Of a DNA stretch of 60,973 nt, positions 1 to 12,748 are shown piece by piece (position 1 is the first letter of the stretch; each line of letters opens with the position of its first letter). Both the position numbers and the translations under genes were made by a program. The notes under the pieces are model-generated. The model searched no databases. It saw only the letters and a program-made list of their open reading frames with translations, and was not told where the DNA came from. The DNA is from Cerrena zonata (lineage: Eukaryota; Basidiomycota; Agaricomycetes; Polyporales; Cerrenaceae), in contig JASBNA010000118.1 of assembly GCA_038087015.1 (NCBI GenBank), forward strand, positions 1-60,973, written 5' to 3'.

Positions 1-72
1 GACGAAGATGATGTTAATGTTAATTGTTAATCCGCATAAAACCTGAGAATGATGATGGACTAACGTCTTGGT

Positions 73-806
73 TTACATTTGAAGGTATAGGAAGGGAGAA
101 TATGTATGCCACAGTATCAAGTAATTGAGTAAGTACATATTTTGAGATTCCCAGCATTTGTCCGGGAACCGGGGGGATCGGAAAGACAACGTTCGCTGGA
201 AGGATAAATACATTTATAAACGAATGCTAGTTGTTGTTTACGTACCAATGTGGGTTCTCGTAGATCATCTATGCCTTCTCTTGTAATAGAGCTGACTTTG
301 TGCAGTGAGATGTCATCGGGATATACTAGCTGGTTCTCCTCGCGGGCCAAGTAAAGATCAACACCAGACCATTGGCGAGGAACAAGATCGTATTTAGTAG
401 CAACAAGCGATACTCGTTCGTTTATCTTGTACATTGTCTGTAATTCGGATGCCAGGTCAACTGCCGCCTCCAAGTTCTGTCGCAAGTCTGGAGAATATTG
501 CTCCATTAAACCGAATAGAACCAACGTCATGTCGTAATCGAGAGAAAGGTTGGCGGGAGCTGTTGAAAAGACGTTTGCTTGGAAAGAAAACTTTCCATGA
601 TCTTCCCTTCGGACAAAGCTATCGCGTTCCTAAACATAAGATATGATTGTTGAACTAGGTCTTTGGAAAGAAAGTATATTCACCAAAGCTTGCTTCAACG
701 AGCATTTACCACTACCGACGCCACCTATCAGACGTCCGTTTAGTACGCCATATACCCAAGTGATGCTGATCCGTTTACCAATAAGAGCGATACGAATGTT
801 CTGCAT
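73..806 (-). CDS. P-loop small GTPase-like protein
   Basis: Four exons read on the minus strand (779-806, 684-724, 246-629, 73-195) give 191 residues with the frame closed. The first intron has a textbook TACTAAAC branch site. The N-terminus reads MQNIRIALIGGVGSGKCSL: a beta strand followed by a GxxxxGK P-loop, with Cys where Ras-like proteins have Ser/Thr. Further on, VATKYDLVP resembles the NKxD base-recognition motif and VSSITREGIDDL resembles the SAK region. I see no clear DxxG switch II motif. The family idea (Ras-superfamily or septation-type GTPase) rests on these motifs only. It could be a degenerate, nucleotide-binding-only relative. The last exon is the least certain part. Confidence 0.6.
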
Positions 807-1076
807 ATCCCTACGTATAGGTTATAGGCAACTCTCAGCTTGCTTGAGTCTGTCTAAGGGAGACTACGTCTAAGTTGAAGTTAGTGAATGACTTGGGGTC
901 GGACTCGGACCCGGATGTTCTTGCCGTTGACCAACTTGTGGCATGCAGTATCGCGATCCTTCCCACACTTTCACTCACTCTCCCACGGTTTAAACATGAT
1001 AATGACAGTCCACAAAAATTCGTGAACATTGAAGAAAAGAGAAATGAACAGTAAAGACAGTTGCGAGTACAAAACG

Positions 1077-2471
1077 TTAGTAGAACCACCAAACAGCCTC
1101 ATGTCCATCTGGAGGAGTAGAGAATCGGATCCTTCGTTCAAAGCTATGAGCCGGTTCAGGTATAGCCAGGTCTGGGGTTAAGTCAGCCTCTTTTCCTTGC
1201 TTGAAAAGTAACGCGAGGGTGGGTGTGCTTGCTCCATCAAGCTTGTTTAGATCAGATCCAGTAGTCGGCGAAAGGTGCGGTGTGAGTGCCTCGTGACCAA
1301 TATCAGGAGAGAATGCCTTCTCATTGTTAAGAGTGTCCGGTGAACCGGGGTCGCGTAGGAGCGAAGGCAGCATGGTTGAATCGTATTTCTCCACATCTCT
1401 CTGATGGGCTGGTGGTTCGGAGGATTGTTGACGACGACGGAGTCGAAGGGGCAGAAGACAGGAGTACCAAACGGCAACACCAAGGCCAGCCACCATCATG
1501 AGAAAAACGATAATAACGAAGGTGAGGCCCACTATGCAGAATGAGCGTAAAATCTGTTTTGAGTAGGGTTATGCATACCGGGCGTAAGTCCAGATAAACC
1601 CATTTCAGTAACGCTAAGGAATGTGGGGGAGGACCGTTGGAAAGAATCACCGAAACGCAAAGACGAGCCAAGTTGGATGGATGGTCTCAAGAAGGTAGTG
1701 ATGATAGTGCATGATGTATGCTCCTGACAAGTGACTTGACAGGTTGAGGCTGGCACGGTTTGATTATGACCAACTACCATTTTAGGACATTCGATGTCGA
1801 AGAACGCAGAACAAATCAGGTATCCAAGAACCACAAATGTTTGACCAACACAAGTTATAACAGAAAAGAGTAGTTCAAACTCAAAATGTATTCAAGTACA
1901 TACGGTTTAATACGGGGATAGCACCAGCGACGTCTACAAGAAACTAAACATCCAATGTCTTATACAACACCCAACAACAGAAGTCCGCTCGACGAGATGT
2001 TGTCTAGAAGGAAAATACAATCAGTATTGGCTCTATTAAACATTGATAACAAGATAATGGAGAGTCAGGATCCTCAAGCGTAAATAGAGGATCAGGGTGT
2101 TTGTCGTCAGCAAATATCCGACTGGTGCACAGCAAAGGTTCATCACTAACTATAAAACTTGTAAGATACTCACCAGTATGGGTAAAGTGTACATTGAGAG
2201 CACACTCCTGAGATTTGAATCAAGCAAACATGGTGGGCGAAAAGAGGGAAACAACGGAGGGGCAGAAGAGAAGGAAATTTTACAAACCTTTATACCCACC
2301 ATAAAGGCGCCAATGTGACAGTGACACGAATTGATTGCAAGTCACGGAACATGTTATTGAACAATCTGAATTTAGTATTATCCACATAGTAAGCGTAGCA
2401 AGAGAGTTGTTGGACATAAACGTGTATGGATAAAAATATGGAAGAGAAAGTGTCATGTAGAATGTGATCAT
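1077..2471 (-). CDS. Single-pass membrane protein with Cys-rich ectodomain, hypothetical
   Basis: The last two exons are clear: 1579 upward to about 1890, then 1077-1531. They join in frame across a short intron ending CTGCATAG. The downstream exon opens with a hydrophobic stretch (VGLTFVIIVFLMMVAGLGVA) followed by basic LRLRRRQQ, so the C-terminal 120 residues should be cytoplasmic. Upstream coding pieces fit at 2174-2207 and in the 2295-2471 block (ITCSVTCNQ, VCSQCTLYPYC), giving a cysteine-containing outer part with an NQT glycosylation site. The joins between about 1900 and 2170 are not settled, and the start at 2471 (MITFYMTL) is a guess. No family recognised. It lies head-to-tail with the methyltransferase ending at 2522. 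Confidence 0.42.
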
Positions 2472-2521
2472 AGCTATTAGAAGTATGTTGTGAAACCGAA
2501 ACGGGGTATAATGGAACACTA

Positions 2522-4716
2522 TCACTTGACACCAATGAGAAGACGAACAACCCGAGATGGAATGTCAAAGTCCTGTGCCTTGGCTAATTTCCTCCATTCT
2601 AGCACCAACCTACGTAACTCCTGCTCCTCTGCAAGTTCGCGCGGAGTGAGACGATCTTTTCGAGGCAGCACCCAGCCTGCCTTTGCGACAGAGTGCCACA
2701 ACGAAATTCTGACATGCATATCCCTGAAAAGCAACGTCAATTGAAAGCATATAGATAACTCAAACATGGCAACTCACTCTTTGTAACGCTGAAACATTGT
2801 GTCAAAACGCATTCGACTAAGGTGTTCATAACGATAGTCGTCATCTTCCCAACCATATAGCTGCAGGAATGGATCTCCTCTGACAAGTATTTTCTTCAGC
2901 TCATCCCACATCGCCTCCTTCACACCGTACACAGTACCTGCCGCTCTGTAAAGTTGCATATAGAGCGACTTGTCTTCTAGCATGGTAAACTCGCGAGCTG
3001 GGAATAGTTCTGTGACTGTGGCTTCACCTCCGAGAACATTTGATCCGGCCATATGGGAGAATAGATAAGTAGAGGGCGGCATAGGTGTTTTTGACGTGGA
3101 AGGGACATCGCTATGTATGCTGATACCGGAGGGTATCCTCTGCAAGATTGTGGGTGTGACACTGGATAGGGACGTCCGAGATGAAGACGGGGTTTCAGAA
3201 GAAGGTGAAAATTTGTCAGATGTGATCGAAAAGTATGATGCCAGAGTGGATGAGTCCATGGAGTGTGTATCTTCCACAGGTGGGCTGCACGGTACCGGAA
3301 GGAAGAACCTAGTAGGATCAGAAGGGTCGGATGTGATTGTACAAGACGAGATGCAGATGGGTGGCTCTCCTGCGAGTGGTGTTAGGGGCGCCATAGGTGG
3401 AACAGGGAAGTACAACAACGGAGGCGATACGACATGTTTGAACGTCGCAAAAAAGTATACAGGTAGGATAGCTGGACGGAGAATTAGAAGAGACGCTGCT
3501 ACAGAAGGCAGACACTTACAGGTGGGTTTGGGATTAATGAAACGTGATTCAAATACGGAATAATAAAGATGTTCTAGTAAGGTGTAGTCGTGAGGGTGAT
3601 CGTCGGGAAGAGGGAATGTTGGTGTTGTAGGTGAACTCGACCCATTTGTGGGCGGTGGCATGGGAGATGATTTATCAGTATGAAGAGGTCTTGTGAACCA
3701 CTTGGGGAGGACGGGAAACACGGCATCTGGATGTCCCTTTCTCAACCATACGTGTAGGATAGAGGCAGAAAACATGAATACCTTCTTGAAGAATTTCTAC
3801 CGTTCCACCCGGCTTGAGCACTCGGTGGATTTCCTGCACGTACGATGAACTATCTTGCATTAATAATGATCAAGCGATACGTACATCTAGGAAGCCCTGC
3901 CACTATACGAGAGACCGGGTTAGCAAGAGGCCGATAACGTAGTTTGAGGTATCTACCTTGGTTTCAGGTATACCAAAACCGACACCTTCGACATGTATGT
4001 AATCAAATTCGTCGTCTGCGAACGGCCAAGGATATTTCAAGCTGAACCGAGGCTTAAGTTTAATCGTTCAATGTCATAACGATGACGCAAAGTGACATAC
4101 AAATTGCCATGAACCCACTGCACACGACCAGCGATCGAGGGGTCCGCATATTTCAGTGGGATTTGAATATCTGCCAAATCGAACCCGACCTATACTATCA
4201 TCAGAACGAGGGTACAAGGACAAAAGGAAACTAGCTCACGAATGTACACTCGGTCCATTTCACCGCACAACCTAAAACCCAATCGCCCAGCTGATCTAGT
4301 CGTTAGTTTGTTCGATTCCGTACCACGCACGAAGATGCCTACAGCAGTTCCGACATCGAGACATCGAGACGGTACATTTCCCTTCAACTTTCGCATTGTC
4401 AACTCCCCATTCTTCACTTTCTGTATAAGAGCGTGATCGATGACCGATCTGTCAAACTGACGTTGAACATGCAGCACTTAAGCGTCGCGTGAAAGACTCA
4501 CAGATCTAGAGTCTCCCTGTCGTATGAAAGTGGGTATGGAACATCTTCTACACTGAAATTGTGTAATTTAGATCCATGTTGATATCGAAATGGTGATTCT
4601 GGTTCTTGCTTCCGCGCGATTTTCTTCCTATTGAACGGTTTGCGAGGTATGTCGAATTGTAGCATAGGGGACTCCCGGAACGGATATGGTGGTTGCTCTA
4701 AGCCCCATAGCATCAT
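2522..4716 (-). CDS. SAM-dependent methyltransferase (class I fold), fungal
   Basis: About ten exons can be joined in frame. The start at 4716 reads MMLWGLEQPPYPFRESPML. Motif I is CLDVGTALGDW after splicing (near 4330), followed by an acidic FDLADIQIP segment, a post-motif YIHVEGVGFGIPE, and EIHRVLKPGGTVEILQE (3785-3840), the classic methyltransferase 'VLKPGG' strand. A long Pro/Ser/Thr-rich stretch (about 3100-3700, PPPTNGSSSPTTPTFP) interrupts the usual core, and the C-terminal helical region ends RLLIGVK. This architecture is common among uncharacterised basidiomycete methyltransferases. The substrate cannot be read from sequence. Neighbours do not form an evident biosynthetic cluster. 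Confidence 0.82.
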
Positions 4717-5778
4717 GCTTCTGCGGCATCATACACGGGGAGAAGTTGGAAAGATGGATTTTTCACGACTACTAAAGAGCGAAGGAGTTATCGCGGGTGC
4801 GGATGCAAAAAAAATGTTTGCAGTGGTCCCTTTCCTTCTTTCCGTACCAAACCGTACTAAACCCGTACCGTCTTGTCCGTTCAAACTCTGCCAAACCATG
4901 AGCACATTGCGTTACCGTAGAGACGATTCCGAGCAAATGAAGGCTACCGTACCTCGGGGGAAAAACATCTCGCGCGATATCACGTTTTCCAGGAGTATCT
5001 TTCCGGAAATCCGATATCCCTGATAAGGCTCAGTAAGCTCCAGTGCGGTTTCCTTGGCTCCACATGTGTTTAGTTCCTGTTTACATACTGACTTGTCAAT
5101 TGACTGCTGCGTTCTCATGCCACCATGAAGCTGATCAGTGCAAGGCTTATCTTATGACGGGATGTACCTCTAGGCACTGTATTGCATGACATTTGCCACA
5201 TCGTCAGAATTTTATTCCATACTGAGCGCTAAGTACGATCACATATGGAACGTTCCCACGGACCATCGTTCCTGAAGATCAAACGTTCAACATTTAAGGC
5301 TAAGCTGTTCAGACCTGTTCGGACTTTAGCTAGGCCCTAAGGTATGTTAGGACACGACTACCTTTAACATAAAAAATACGTCCTAAGATAAACTTGATAG
5401 GTTTATTTTCAGGCCATACTACTACTGATCAATCAACCTGTAGCCTGCCTGAGGCCCAGGTAAGGATATTATCTGTCGAACAATGATTATTTCATCCTAC
5501 ATTTTTGAGATAAACATTGATATACCTCATTTCGTGGTGAGAAATTACCTGCAGGGATGATGCACTATGTAGCACCGTAACCAACACACATAAGTAGAAT
5601 AGAGGTAGTACTTAGAGTCCGAGTTGAATATTTACGACACGAAAGTAACATGATCCTATTTGAAGAGTCCGAAGAGCTTTAGTTTGGATGTAGAATGACA
5701 CGAAAAAGCCAACTATCTCCATGCTACAATAATCTACACGGTCAGCACGATAAATAACCAATGGATAATTCAAGACAA
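4717..5778. other. Intergenic, no gene seen
   Basis: Lies between the methyltransferase start and the DUF6534 gene end, both minus strand. It should hold the methyltransferase promoter. Short open frames here show no family resemblance or splice pattern. Confidence 0.5.
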
Positions 5779-7774
5779 TCATTTCGGAAATTGGTGCTTT
5801 CGATGGGACAAATAATCGTTGTCATCTTTAAAACTGTTGATGTGTATGTCAAGAGAACGTGAACCTGTGACATCTGTAATCTGTGTTTTATCTCGGCATA
5901 TCTGGATGGGACGTGGCTGGAAGATCAGTCAGCGTTAAATACGTCATATGACGAAATATAGCACTACCTGAACTACTGCATTCCGAAGTGCAGAAAGCTC
6001 AATATGACTGGACTTGCTTGTTGGAGTTGTAGGGTTTGTGTTGATCTCGCGGAAAAGTCGCCTCGCGTTTAGTCTTAGAGTGTTTTAGAAGATGTTCATT
6101 GAGAGGTTTTGTGTGGACAACTTACGACCCAAGCAAAGAATTCACATAAACTATATTAAAGGTTAGCCGGAGGCAATACACTGAGTCAGAGGAAGGTTAA
6201 ACGTACTTTTACTAATAGCAATAACTAGCCCGATGGATAGGAGACTTTCCGTGACCTTGGCGTACTATACGTGCTTGTGTTAGTGTATGTGTGGGTATTG
6301 GGTTCAGTGACGATATATACCGTGATCGCGATTGTCAAGGATACGACCCTATATTAAACAACGGTAAGTTGAGATAGAAGGAATGGTACAACAAGGTCTC
6401 GTCGGCCCACATTATTGCAGCTCCAGAATTGATTGTATAGCCCATGAGCCATCGAACGATACCGTCAGTTCTATAACCAGTACATCAAACGAGGTTCAAG
6501 TTCAAGTTCTAACCCGCCACATACCTATCTTGACCGGAACGACGGCGATGTAGGAAGTAAATTAAGCTCAGAGCAATGATTGCGTCTACAGCGGCAGCCA
6601 ACCCATTTGCTACTTCTACAGAAATCTTGTGATAAGATGTCAGATCAAAGCATTTCAAATCAATAAAAAGATACGAACATAGGAAACACGACTGGCCCTA
6701 AGATCTTCCCAGACACCTATTGATAGCCTGTCGTTGCTTTTATAAACATATGTTACAGGGGAAGGTAAAACAACCACTCACGCTAGACCACTGGCAGCTA
6801 GCAGAAGCGACAAATGCTTAGTGCCCATTTAATGATGATAATTATTATTTGCATACCAGTGTGACAACCTGTGTAACCGTTGATTGGAAGGGTAACATAA
6901 TCATAAGCAATCTGACTTACCAATGCGCCCAGCGAGCAAAATGGACTAAACTCCAAAGTGAGTGGAATACTTGGAGAACAAGGAAAAGAACGTACGGTTC
7001 CAACGGTCAGAAGGTAAGAGTGGTTGCTCACTTCCAACAGATGTCAGTTAAACCAAATCAGCATACGGCGCATGTCGATCTTGATTCACATATCCAGAGA
7101 CGTCGGATAAAAAATCTAACAAGAAGGTTGGGAACGGGGTACTTGATATTTTTCTATACTCACATGTCAACCATAGCGACAATCACGTTCTATTAACCTG
7201 TCAGGCAGAGGACCAAGATGGATAGGGTGTCAACACGAACCTCGGTAAAGACACATGTCTATTAAGAGTATGTCAGTCATTCTATCACGCGGAAATAGTA
7301 TGGCGCTGACCGCGAAGCTCCTAGATAGCCCAGAGGTTAGTAGATATATCTAAGCTGAGATAGTCTAGTAATACACACCAGTCAATGCGTCCGAGCTTTT
7401 CCAAACTGCCGAAGGATAGAACTACAAGATAGTAAAGCAGGCGCATGGAAAAGGCAGTGTGAATGGTCTCAAGAAAACTATAGTTTGGTGAGCGTGTTTG
7501 TCCTACATGTACAACAAGTTCGACCACTTGCCACAGAATCAAGACCTATACCCTTATCCACATAGGATCATCTTTGCTGCTAAGCATGTAGATGTACGTC
7601 TGAGTCAGAGTTATCCCGTAAAAACTAACAGCCAAAGTAAATGTGTAGGCCAAAGTAGGCTGGATAGAACGCGAGAGCTTACATGTATGAGAAACAGAAA
7701 CAGATGACGAGCCCGCCCAGAAGATCGACAGCTTGAGTTTCTAGATTGTTAGTGGCCATACCAGCTACAGCCAT
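5779..7774 (-). pseudogene. DUF6534-type multi-pass membrane protein, interrupted by one TAG
   Basis: A full DUF6534-like gene can be read exon by exon from MAVAGMATNNLETQAVDLLGG (start 7774) to FPK-stop at 5779. Landmarks are FYGITLTQTYIYML, LETIHTAFSMRLLYY, VDMFFIRRLWI, AVDAIIALSLIYFLHRRRSG, RTDGIVRWLMGY and YVNSLLGSLNARRLFRE. All exon junctions match the intact paralogue at 30787-32846, except one GC-AG intron (GCAAGTGG...). The only lesion is TAG at 7546-7548 (minus strand), in exon 2 after MWIRV. The paralogue has TGG there. I tried alternative donors to skip the stop and none keeps frame. It is either a very young pseudogene, a sequencing error, or an allele whose UAG is edited to UGG. 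Family members are predicted 7-TM proteins of unknown function, restricted to basidiomycetes as far as I know. Confidence 0.85.
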
Positions 7775-9995
7775 CAGACGAGATTTTTCGCTCTAGTGGG
7801 GATCATATAGGCGTGCATATGTCCTGTATTGTGGTATATAACTTCGTGTAGCGCCAATCCGCTAACTACATCACTCGGACATAGCTCGTAACTTTGGGCC
7901 GCTCAGGCATCTCCGTTTGAGCCCATCATCATTCTTGGGAGGAGTTAAACAAGAGGACTCCATAGAAACCGTCCTAGTGTGGTAAAGAAGCAAAAAGGTT
8001 CAGTCTTTCGTAACAACTAAGCTGATGTGAACGTTGATAGACGACCTGCAACATTGAAATGCGGATATCTTCTGGCCATACCACTACATGTGCCAGCGTT
8101 CTTGAATGGTAAAACAAGTATTTGCTTATACAAACAACTTTCAAGTTCAGAGTATTGATATCGAACTGTTGCCACTGCTTGATAGGAAACCGGAACCTGA
8201 ATGAAGTAACCTTTCGAAAGTCTTCAGTGAGAGGAAGTTCACTTCATTTCTTTCGCCGACGGAAATCAATCGAGATATTGGTCCTAATATAGAAATATTC
8301 TCCTATTACCTGTAAGTCATATTGTCCTCTAATAATGTTCAACTCCAACTCACGATTTTCCAATGTCCAACTTCTTTGTCTTTCCCGCCGGAGATGGTTC
8401 ATCTTTTGAGGCGATGCATACCAGAACTTTAATTACCCCTTCACGATAGAACACTGACTATGGTCGGTTCTTCCAAAACCTTCCTTGGCCCACCCTGAGA
8501 TGATCAAAACCAACCTTCCTTCGTAACCACACACGATGATTTGCATCATAGTGAGTCACACCGCTCTGAGTGCATCTGAGTAAGAAACATTTGAAATGGG
8601 TCAAGATGTCGGCATTACATCGCTTACTTGCGAATGGGTTTTGCGATGCGTTCATCCTGGCATCAGTGCGTCTATATTGAGCGGTACATTGACTGGGAGG
8701 GCTACGAAAACTTACAGTACAACAAGTTTATTCACATTATTTGCGAACGAGAACGAGGAAGGGACCCGTCCTTGTTATTGAGCATTTGAGTTCCACGGCG
8801 TTCGTCGGGCATTGTGGGTGGACGCGATGCCCGCATTGCGACACAAAGTGTTGATGGCTCACTGGAAGCGTTAGACCACAATTAGACTGAAGGGGTGTAC
8901 GTACTTCTTTGATAGCCCAGGATGAAATAATCATGATCGTTCTGTCACCTGTTACAGATAGATGAGATGCCGTAAAGTTTGAGACAATTGCATATCGTTC
9001 AACCAGCGCGAGAAATCCAAAGAGAGAGAAAAACTGATTATTTATATATTGTTGCAAGGACCTGTAAGTAGATAGGCGAGCCTACCCGTCAAGATAGGAT
9101 GCAAAATGGTTGGATGTGGGTGTAGTCTGTCCATGACAAAACAAACCCGAGTGTGAGCTGTTAAAAAACAAAGTTGACGAGGTCCAAGAAAAGCGAGGAA
9201 GATGGGAATGGTGATGAGCCGGGGGCAAGATAAAGAAGATAATGAAAATTCAAAAGAAGAAAACAAGTCAGAACGAGAAAACATCGAGAAGAGAAAGAGA
9301 AGAGAAAACAACAAACGATGGAACACGAGAACTCCGAACACGGGGGGATAGCCAAGACCAATTGAAAGAAGTATTAACAATTGAAACCCCATCCAGCGAA
9401 AGCCTGGACGAGAAAGGACAGAAAAAGACAAAAAAGAGAAGAGCGAGAGATGAGAACAATGAGATTGTGAACGTCGGCCGCGAGAGAGCGTTCATATGAT
9501 GCATAGATAATGAGACAAATTGCTGAGATAAAAGAAAAAATGAAACCAGAGGCAGTCTAAAAAGCACGGAACAAGCCGTGTCGACCCAACTGGACTGTAA
9601 TGCGATGTATGTGTATGCGTGCAGGGGGATTGTGCGCGAAGGTGGGTGACGATAGGTGGTAGGTGGGTTGAGATTGAATGTATAGCGTATGATCGAGGTG
9701 TAGATGACGACGAGTACGATTTTCTTGCTTGTAAAGGGGCATCAGAACAAAGAGATAGAGCCCTTGGGCTAACGAACGACAGCATCGCTAAACAGGAAAG
9801 ATTGGTCTTGAAGAGCGAGAGCGGAAACGTGCCACATTAGAAGAGACAGGAGGAAAACTTGCATAGATGGGTTGGTGTATATTGGGCCATAGGGTTCATA
9901 ATCGCGAAAGCATCGAGAGGGTCATTTCAATCTTCAAAATCTTGCAAATGACGACACAACATGAATTGAGAAAGCGATGGTGGATGAATGGTGAC
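7775..9995. other. Gene-poor stretch with a purine-rich tract
   Basis: No gene supported over 2.2 kb. About 9230-9480 is strongly purine-rich on the plus strand (GAGAA/AAAGA runs), giving lysine/glutamate or serine/phenylalanine-rich open frames that look compositional. The left part should hold the promoter of the DUF6534 gene and the right part the 3' untranslated region of CDC25. Confidence 0.5.
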
Positions 9996-12748
9996 TTAGA
10001 ATCCCATGCCGAAGCGAGATGGTCCATATGTCTCGGCCCTAGTAAGCGGGGCACGTCCGATCTTGCCACCCTTGAACGCGACGCCCTTGTTAGGAGGTGG
10101 GCAAGGGCTATCACCGATGTCGGTGTCTTCGTCCTCACTGTGTTGAGTGATGGAGTCTTCTTCTAATGTTTGAAGTAGGCTGTTGGTACGACGGGATCGT
10201 GCAACGTTGCCTGCAGCGAACAACGTAGTGGAACCAGTAGGAGCACTATTCCTCTTGGGTTGCTGGAGTTGAGCACCAAGGCTCATCTTGCCATCGCCAT
10301 AAGCGTAGGATCTTGTGCGGCCAAATTTGGCTTTGCGGAATTGGTCCAGGTCCTCCTTGCGAGATGCGGCATAGTGAGGATCGTCCATCTGGACATATCC
10401 GCGAGGTTCGCAACGATTGCCGGAAAGTTTGAAGTATTGGCAATAACCACCCTCGAGAATGTATACTTCAGGATAGTGAACCTTGGGATAGACGTGGTTG
10501 TTCAAAGCGCGATCCTTAGAACGCAAGTGTTTGGCGCTATTGACGAATGGTAAGTGAGTCAAGACGGGAAGTAAATGTATCAAAAAGGGACGTACAATGT
10601 AGGAGCCCTCTTGGCACTGAATTCGCAATGGAAGATGAGAATACTCTTCTTCTGTGGATCACCACTGGTGGAAGGTTTAGGTTTGGAAACGTCAGAACCG
10701 AGTAAGAATTCCTCGACAGCGGCGGGGGTGTTGATGTTGATAGCACCAGGGACGTGGCCACCGTTATACTCATAGTCGAATCGGCAGTCGATAACTTGGA
10801 AAGATGTAATTTGCGAATCGAAGGCACCATCCAACAGGTCGTCCAACTACAATATCAATAATAGAGGTCAGCAAGATTATTCCTGAGTCAAGAATATCTG
10901 ATCAAACTTACAGTCTTGACGCTGATACGCATCAAGCCGTCTTCCTTGACACGATGGCAAGGTAAAATCTTGCCATGAGCCTCATTATCCCCAAAGTTAC
11001 CGAGTCCGAGTCCGTTAGCGTTAAGGTACTTGCTCCTGGGCGTCTCCCTTTCAGTCGGAGTATAATGTTCGGCACGATCCTCGCTCCTCCTCAAACCCTT
11101 TTTAACATCCCCATCACGTTGTACAAGTGCACTAGCCCCTGTCCAGGAACGGAAGTCATCAGTACCGTCGCACCTGCGAATGGCCTTGACTTGTTGACGC
11201 TTAGCATATGCTTGAGCCGGTGAACTCATATCAGGATCAAATGAACCATCTTCAGATTCAAGGGAGAGATCCATCATGGAGGGAGGGAGCATAGCAGAGA
11301 ATGCTCGACGAACAGGAGGAAGAGTAGGTCGAGGTACAGCTGCCTTCTCTTGGAACTCCTTGCCATGTCCAGGGTGAGCAGAATAAATTTGAGGAGCATC
11401 AGCAGGAGCGACGATAGCGCTGACTGTAGGACGTCTAGGACGCTTATTGTTTGCATTCAAGGCAAGATCTCCCATCAAGGGCTTCTTCAACATGTTGGTG
11501 AGTAGAGAAGCACTAGACATTCTCTTGAGTTTGTCGACCGAAGGCGAGGCGAATAGACCAGGGGACGAAGGGTCCTCAACCAAGTGATGGCTCATGTCTA
11601 GGTCTTCACGTTCAGGAGAAGCTGAACGTCTCTTCTTCTGGAAAGGCTGAACAGGGCTTTCGTCGATTGAGAAACTACTGGGAGCATCCTCAAAAGTATG
11701 TCCTCGAGGAAGAGTATCGGCGAACATAGAGTCGAGGAAGGGGTTCTTGAAGCCGACAGTAGGTGCAGCGGACAGTGGTCTCGAAGAAGAGTCGAGCCTG
11801 GTTTCGGCGTTGAACGCGGTGATCGTCGGGGCCGCAGAGATTGGAGCTGGAGACTCTGGTGCCGACGTCGATGGAACGTGAACGTAGGAAGTGTCGACGT
11901 CCATTGCATCAGAGGCATCCGGTGAAGGATAATCATGTTGAGGCTGACATTGGGATAACAGGTCAGTCACAATCAAAACGGTTGAAATTGAAATTGAAAT
12001 TTGTATTAGGATGTCAACTGACCGGTGGTGCGAACATGTTCTCACTGCTATCAGCGGCAGAAGGATCTGTGGTTGCCATCCATTCGAAAGGAAGTGCCGA
12101 GCGTTGAAGTTTCTTGCTCGCTCCGGACGTGCCAGAGTTAGTAGATTTGTTAGAGGCCAAAGGGTTAGGGCTGCTGCTAGCGGAGTTGCTTCGGTCGCGT
12201 CCAAATAGGCGAGAACTACTTGTTAGTGCTCTCGGACGACCAATCTTGAGTTTCGTTTCTGATTCCTTGGGTTGCTGGGCGAAGAACTGGTTCGATCGCA
12301 CCGGCGCGGGGGATATGTCCATGGGCACGTAGTCGGGGTGATCGTCCTCGGGTGCCGACGAGACAGGGCTCATGACAGGGGAGGTGATGGACATGGTGGA
12401 GGCGAAGGAAAGCTCGAGCTCACGTTCAATGTCCGAAGACAAGAATTCATCTATGTCAGCCTTTGCCCTCCCACTCAACCTCTGCGACGCCTTCCGGTAC
12501 GGTGCCGACGGTGCCATAAGGAATTGTTTGGTAGTTGTGTTTGCGTGATGATATGCCATCTTGGGTTCGTCGTCAGAATCGTGTTTCCTCTTTAGGTTGG
12601 GGCGTGATGATGATGGAGGTGCTCTAATCCACCAACGAAGGTATGGAGGCATGGTTGATGTTCGTTCAAGTCGCGTCGCGGTACGAGAAGATAATGGAAC
12701 AGATGGTGTTGCAGCGATACAAGTTCGTGAGAATGACGTTGAGGCCAA
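9996..12748 (-). CDS. CDC25: M-phase inducer phosphatase (CDC25 family)
   Basis: Exons 12023-12748, 10912-11943, 10596-10846 and 9996-10536 sum to 2550 nt, or 849 residues. The C-terminal third is a CDC25-type rhodanese domain: VIDCRFDYEYNGGHVPGA (about residue 600), then the catalytic loop HCEFSAKRAPT (CX5R, Cys near residue 660), and YPEVYILEGGY, all canonical. The family removes inhibitory phosphates from CDK1 at the G2/M transition. The long N-terminal region is Ser/Pro-rich and carries many SP/TP and RxxS sites, as expected for a regulatory tail. The start at 12748 is the first ATG of the open frame; a later ATG at about 12652 is possible. More than 1 kb upstream lacks other genes. Confidence 0.95.

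Noticed and set aside
7500..7550. Alternative splicing to remove the TAG in the first DUF6534 gene
   Set aside because: Using the donor just before the stop joins out of frame with every usable acceptor upstream of the LETIHTAF exon.
9242..9499. Lysine/glutamate-rich plus-strand frame and its antisense partner
   Set aside because: Explained by a purine-rich tract; no gene structure.
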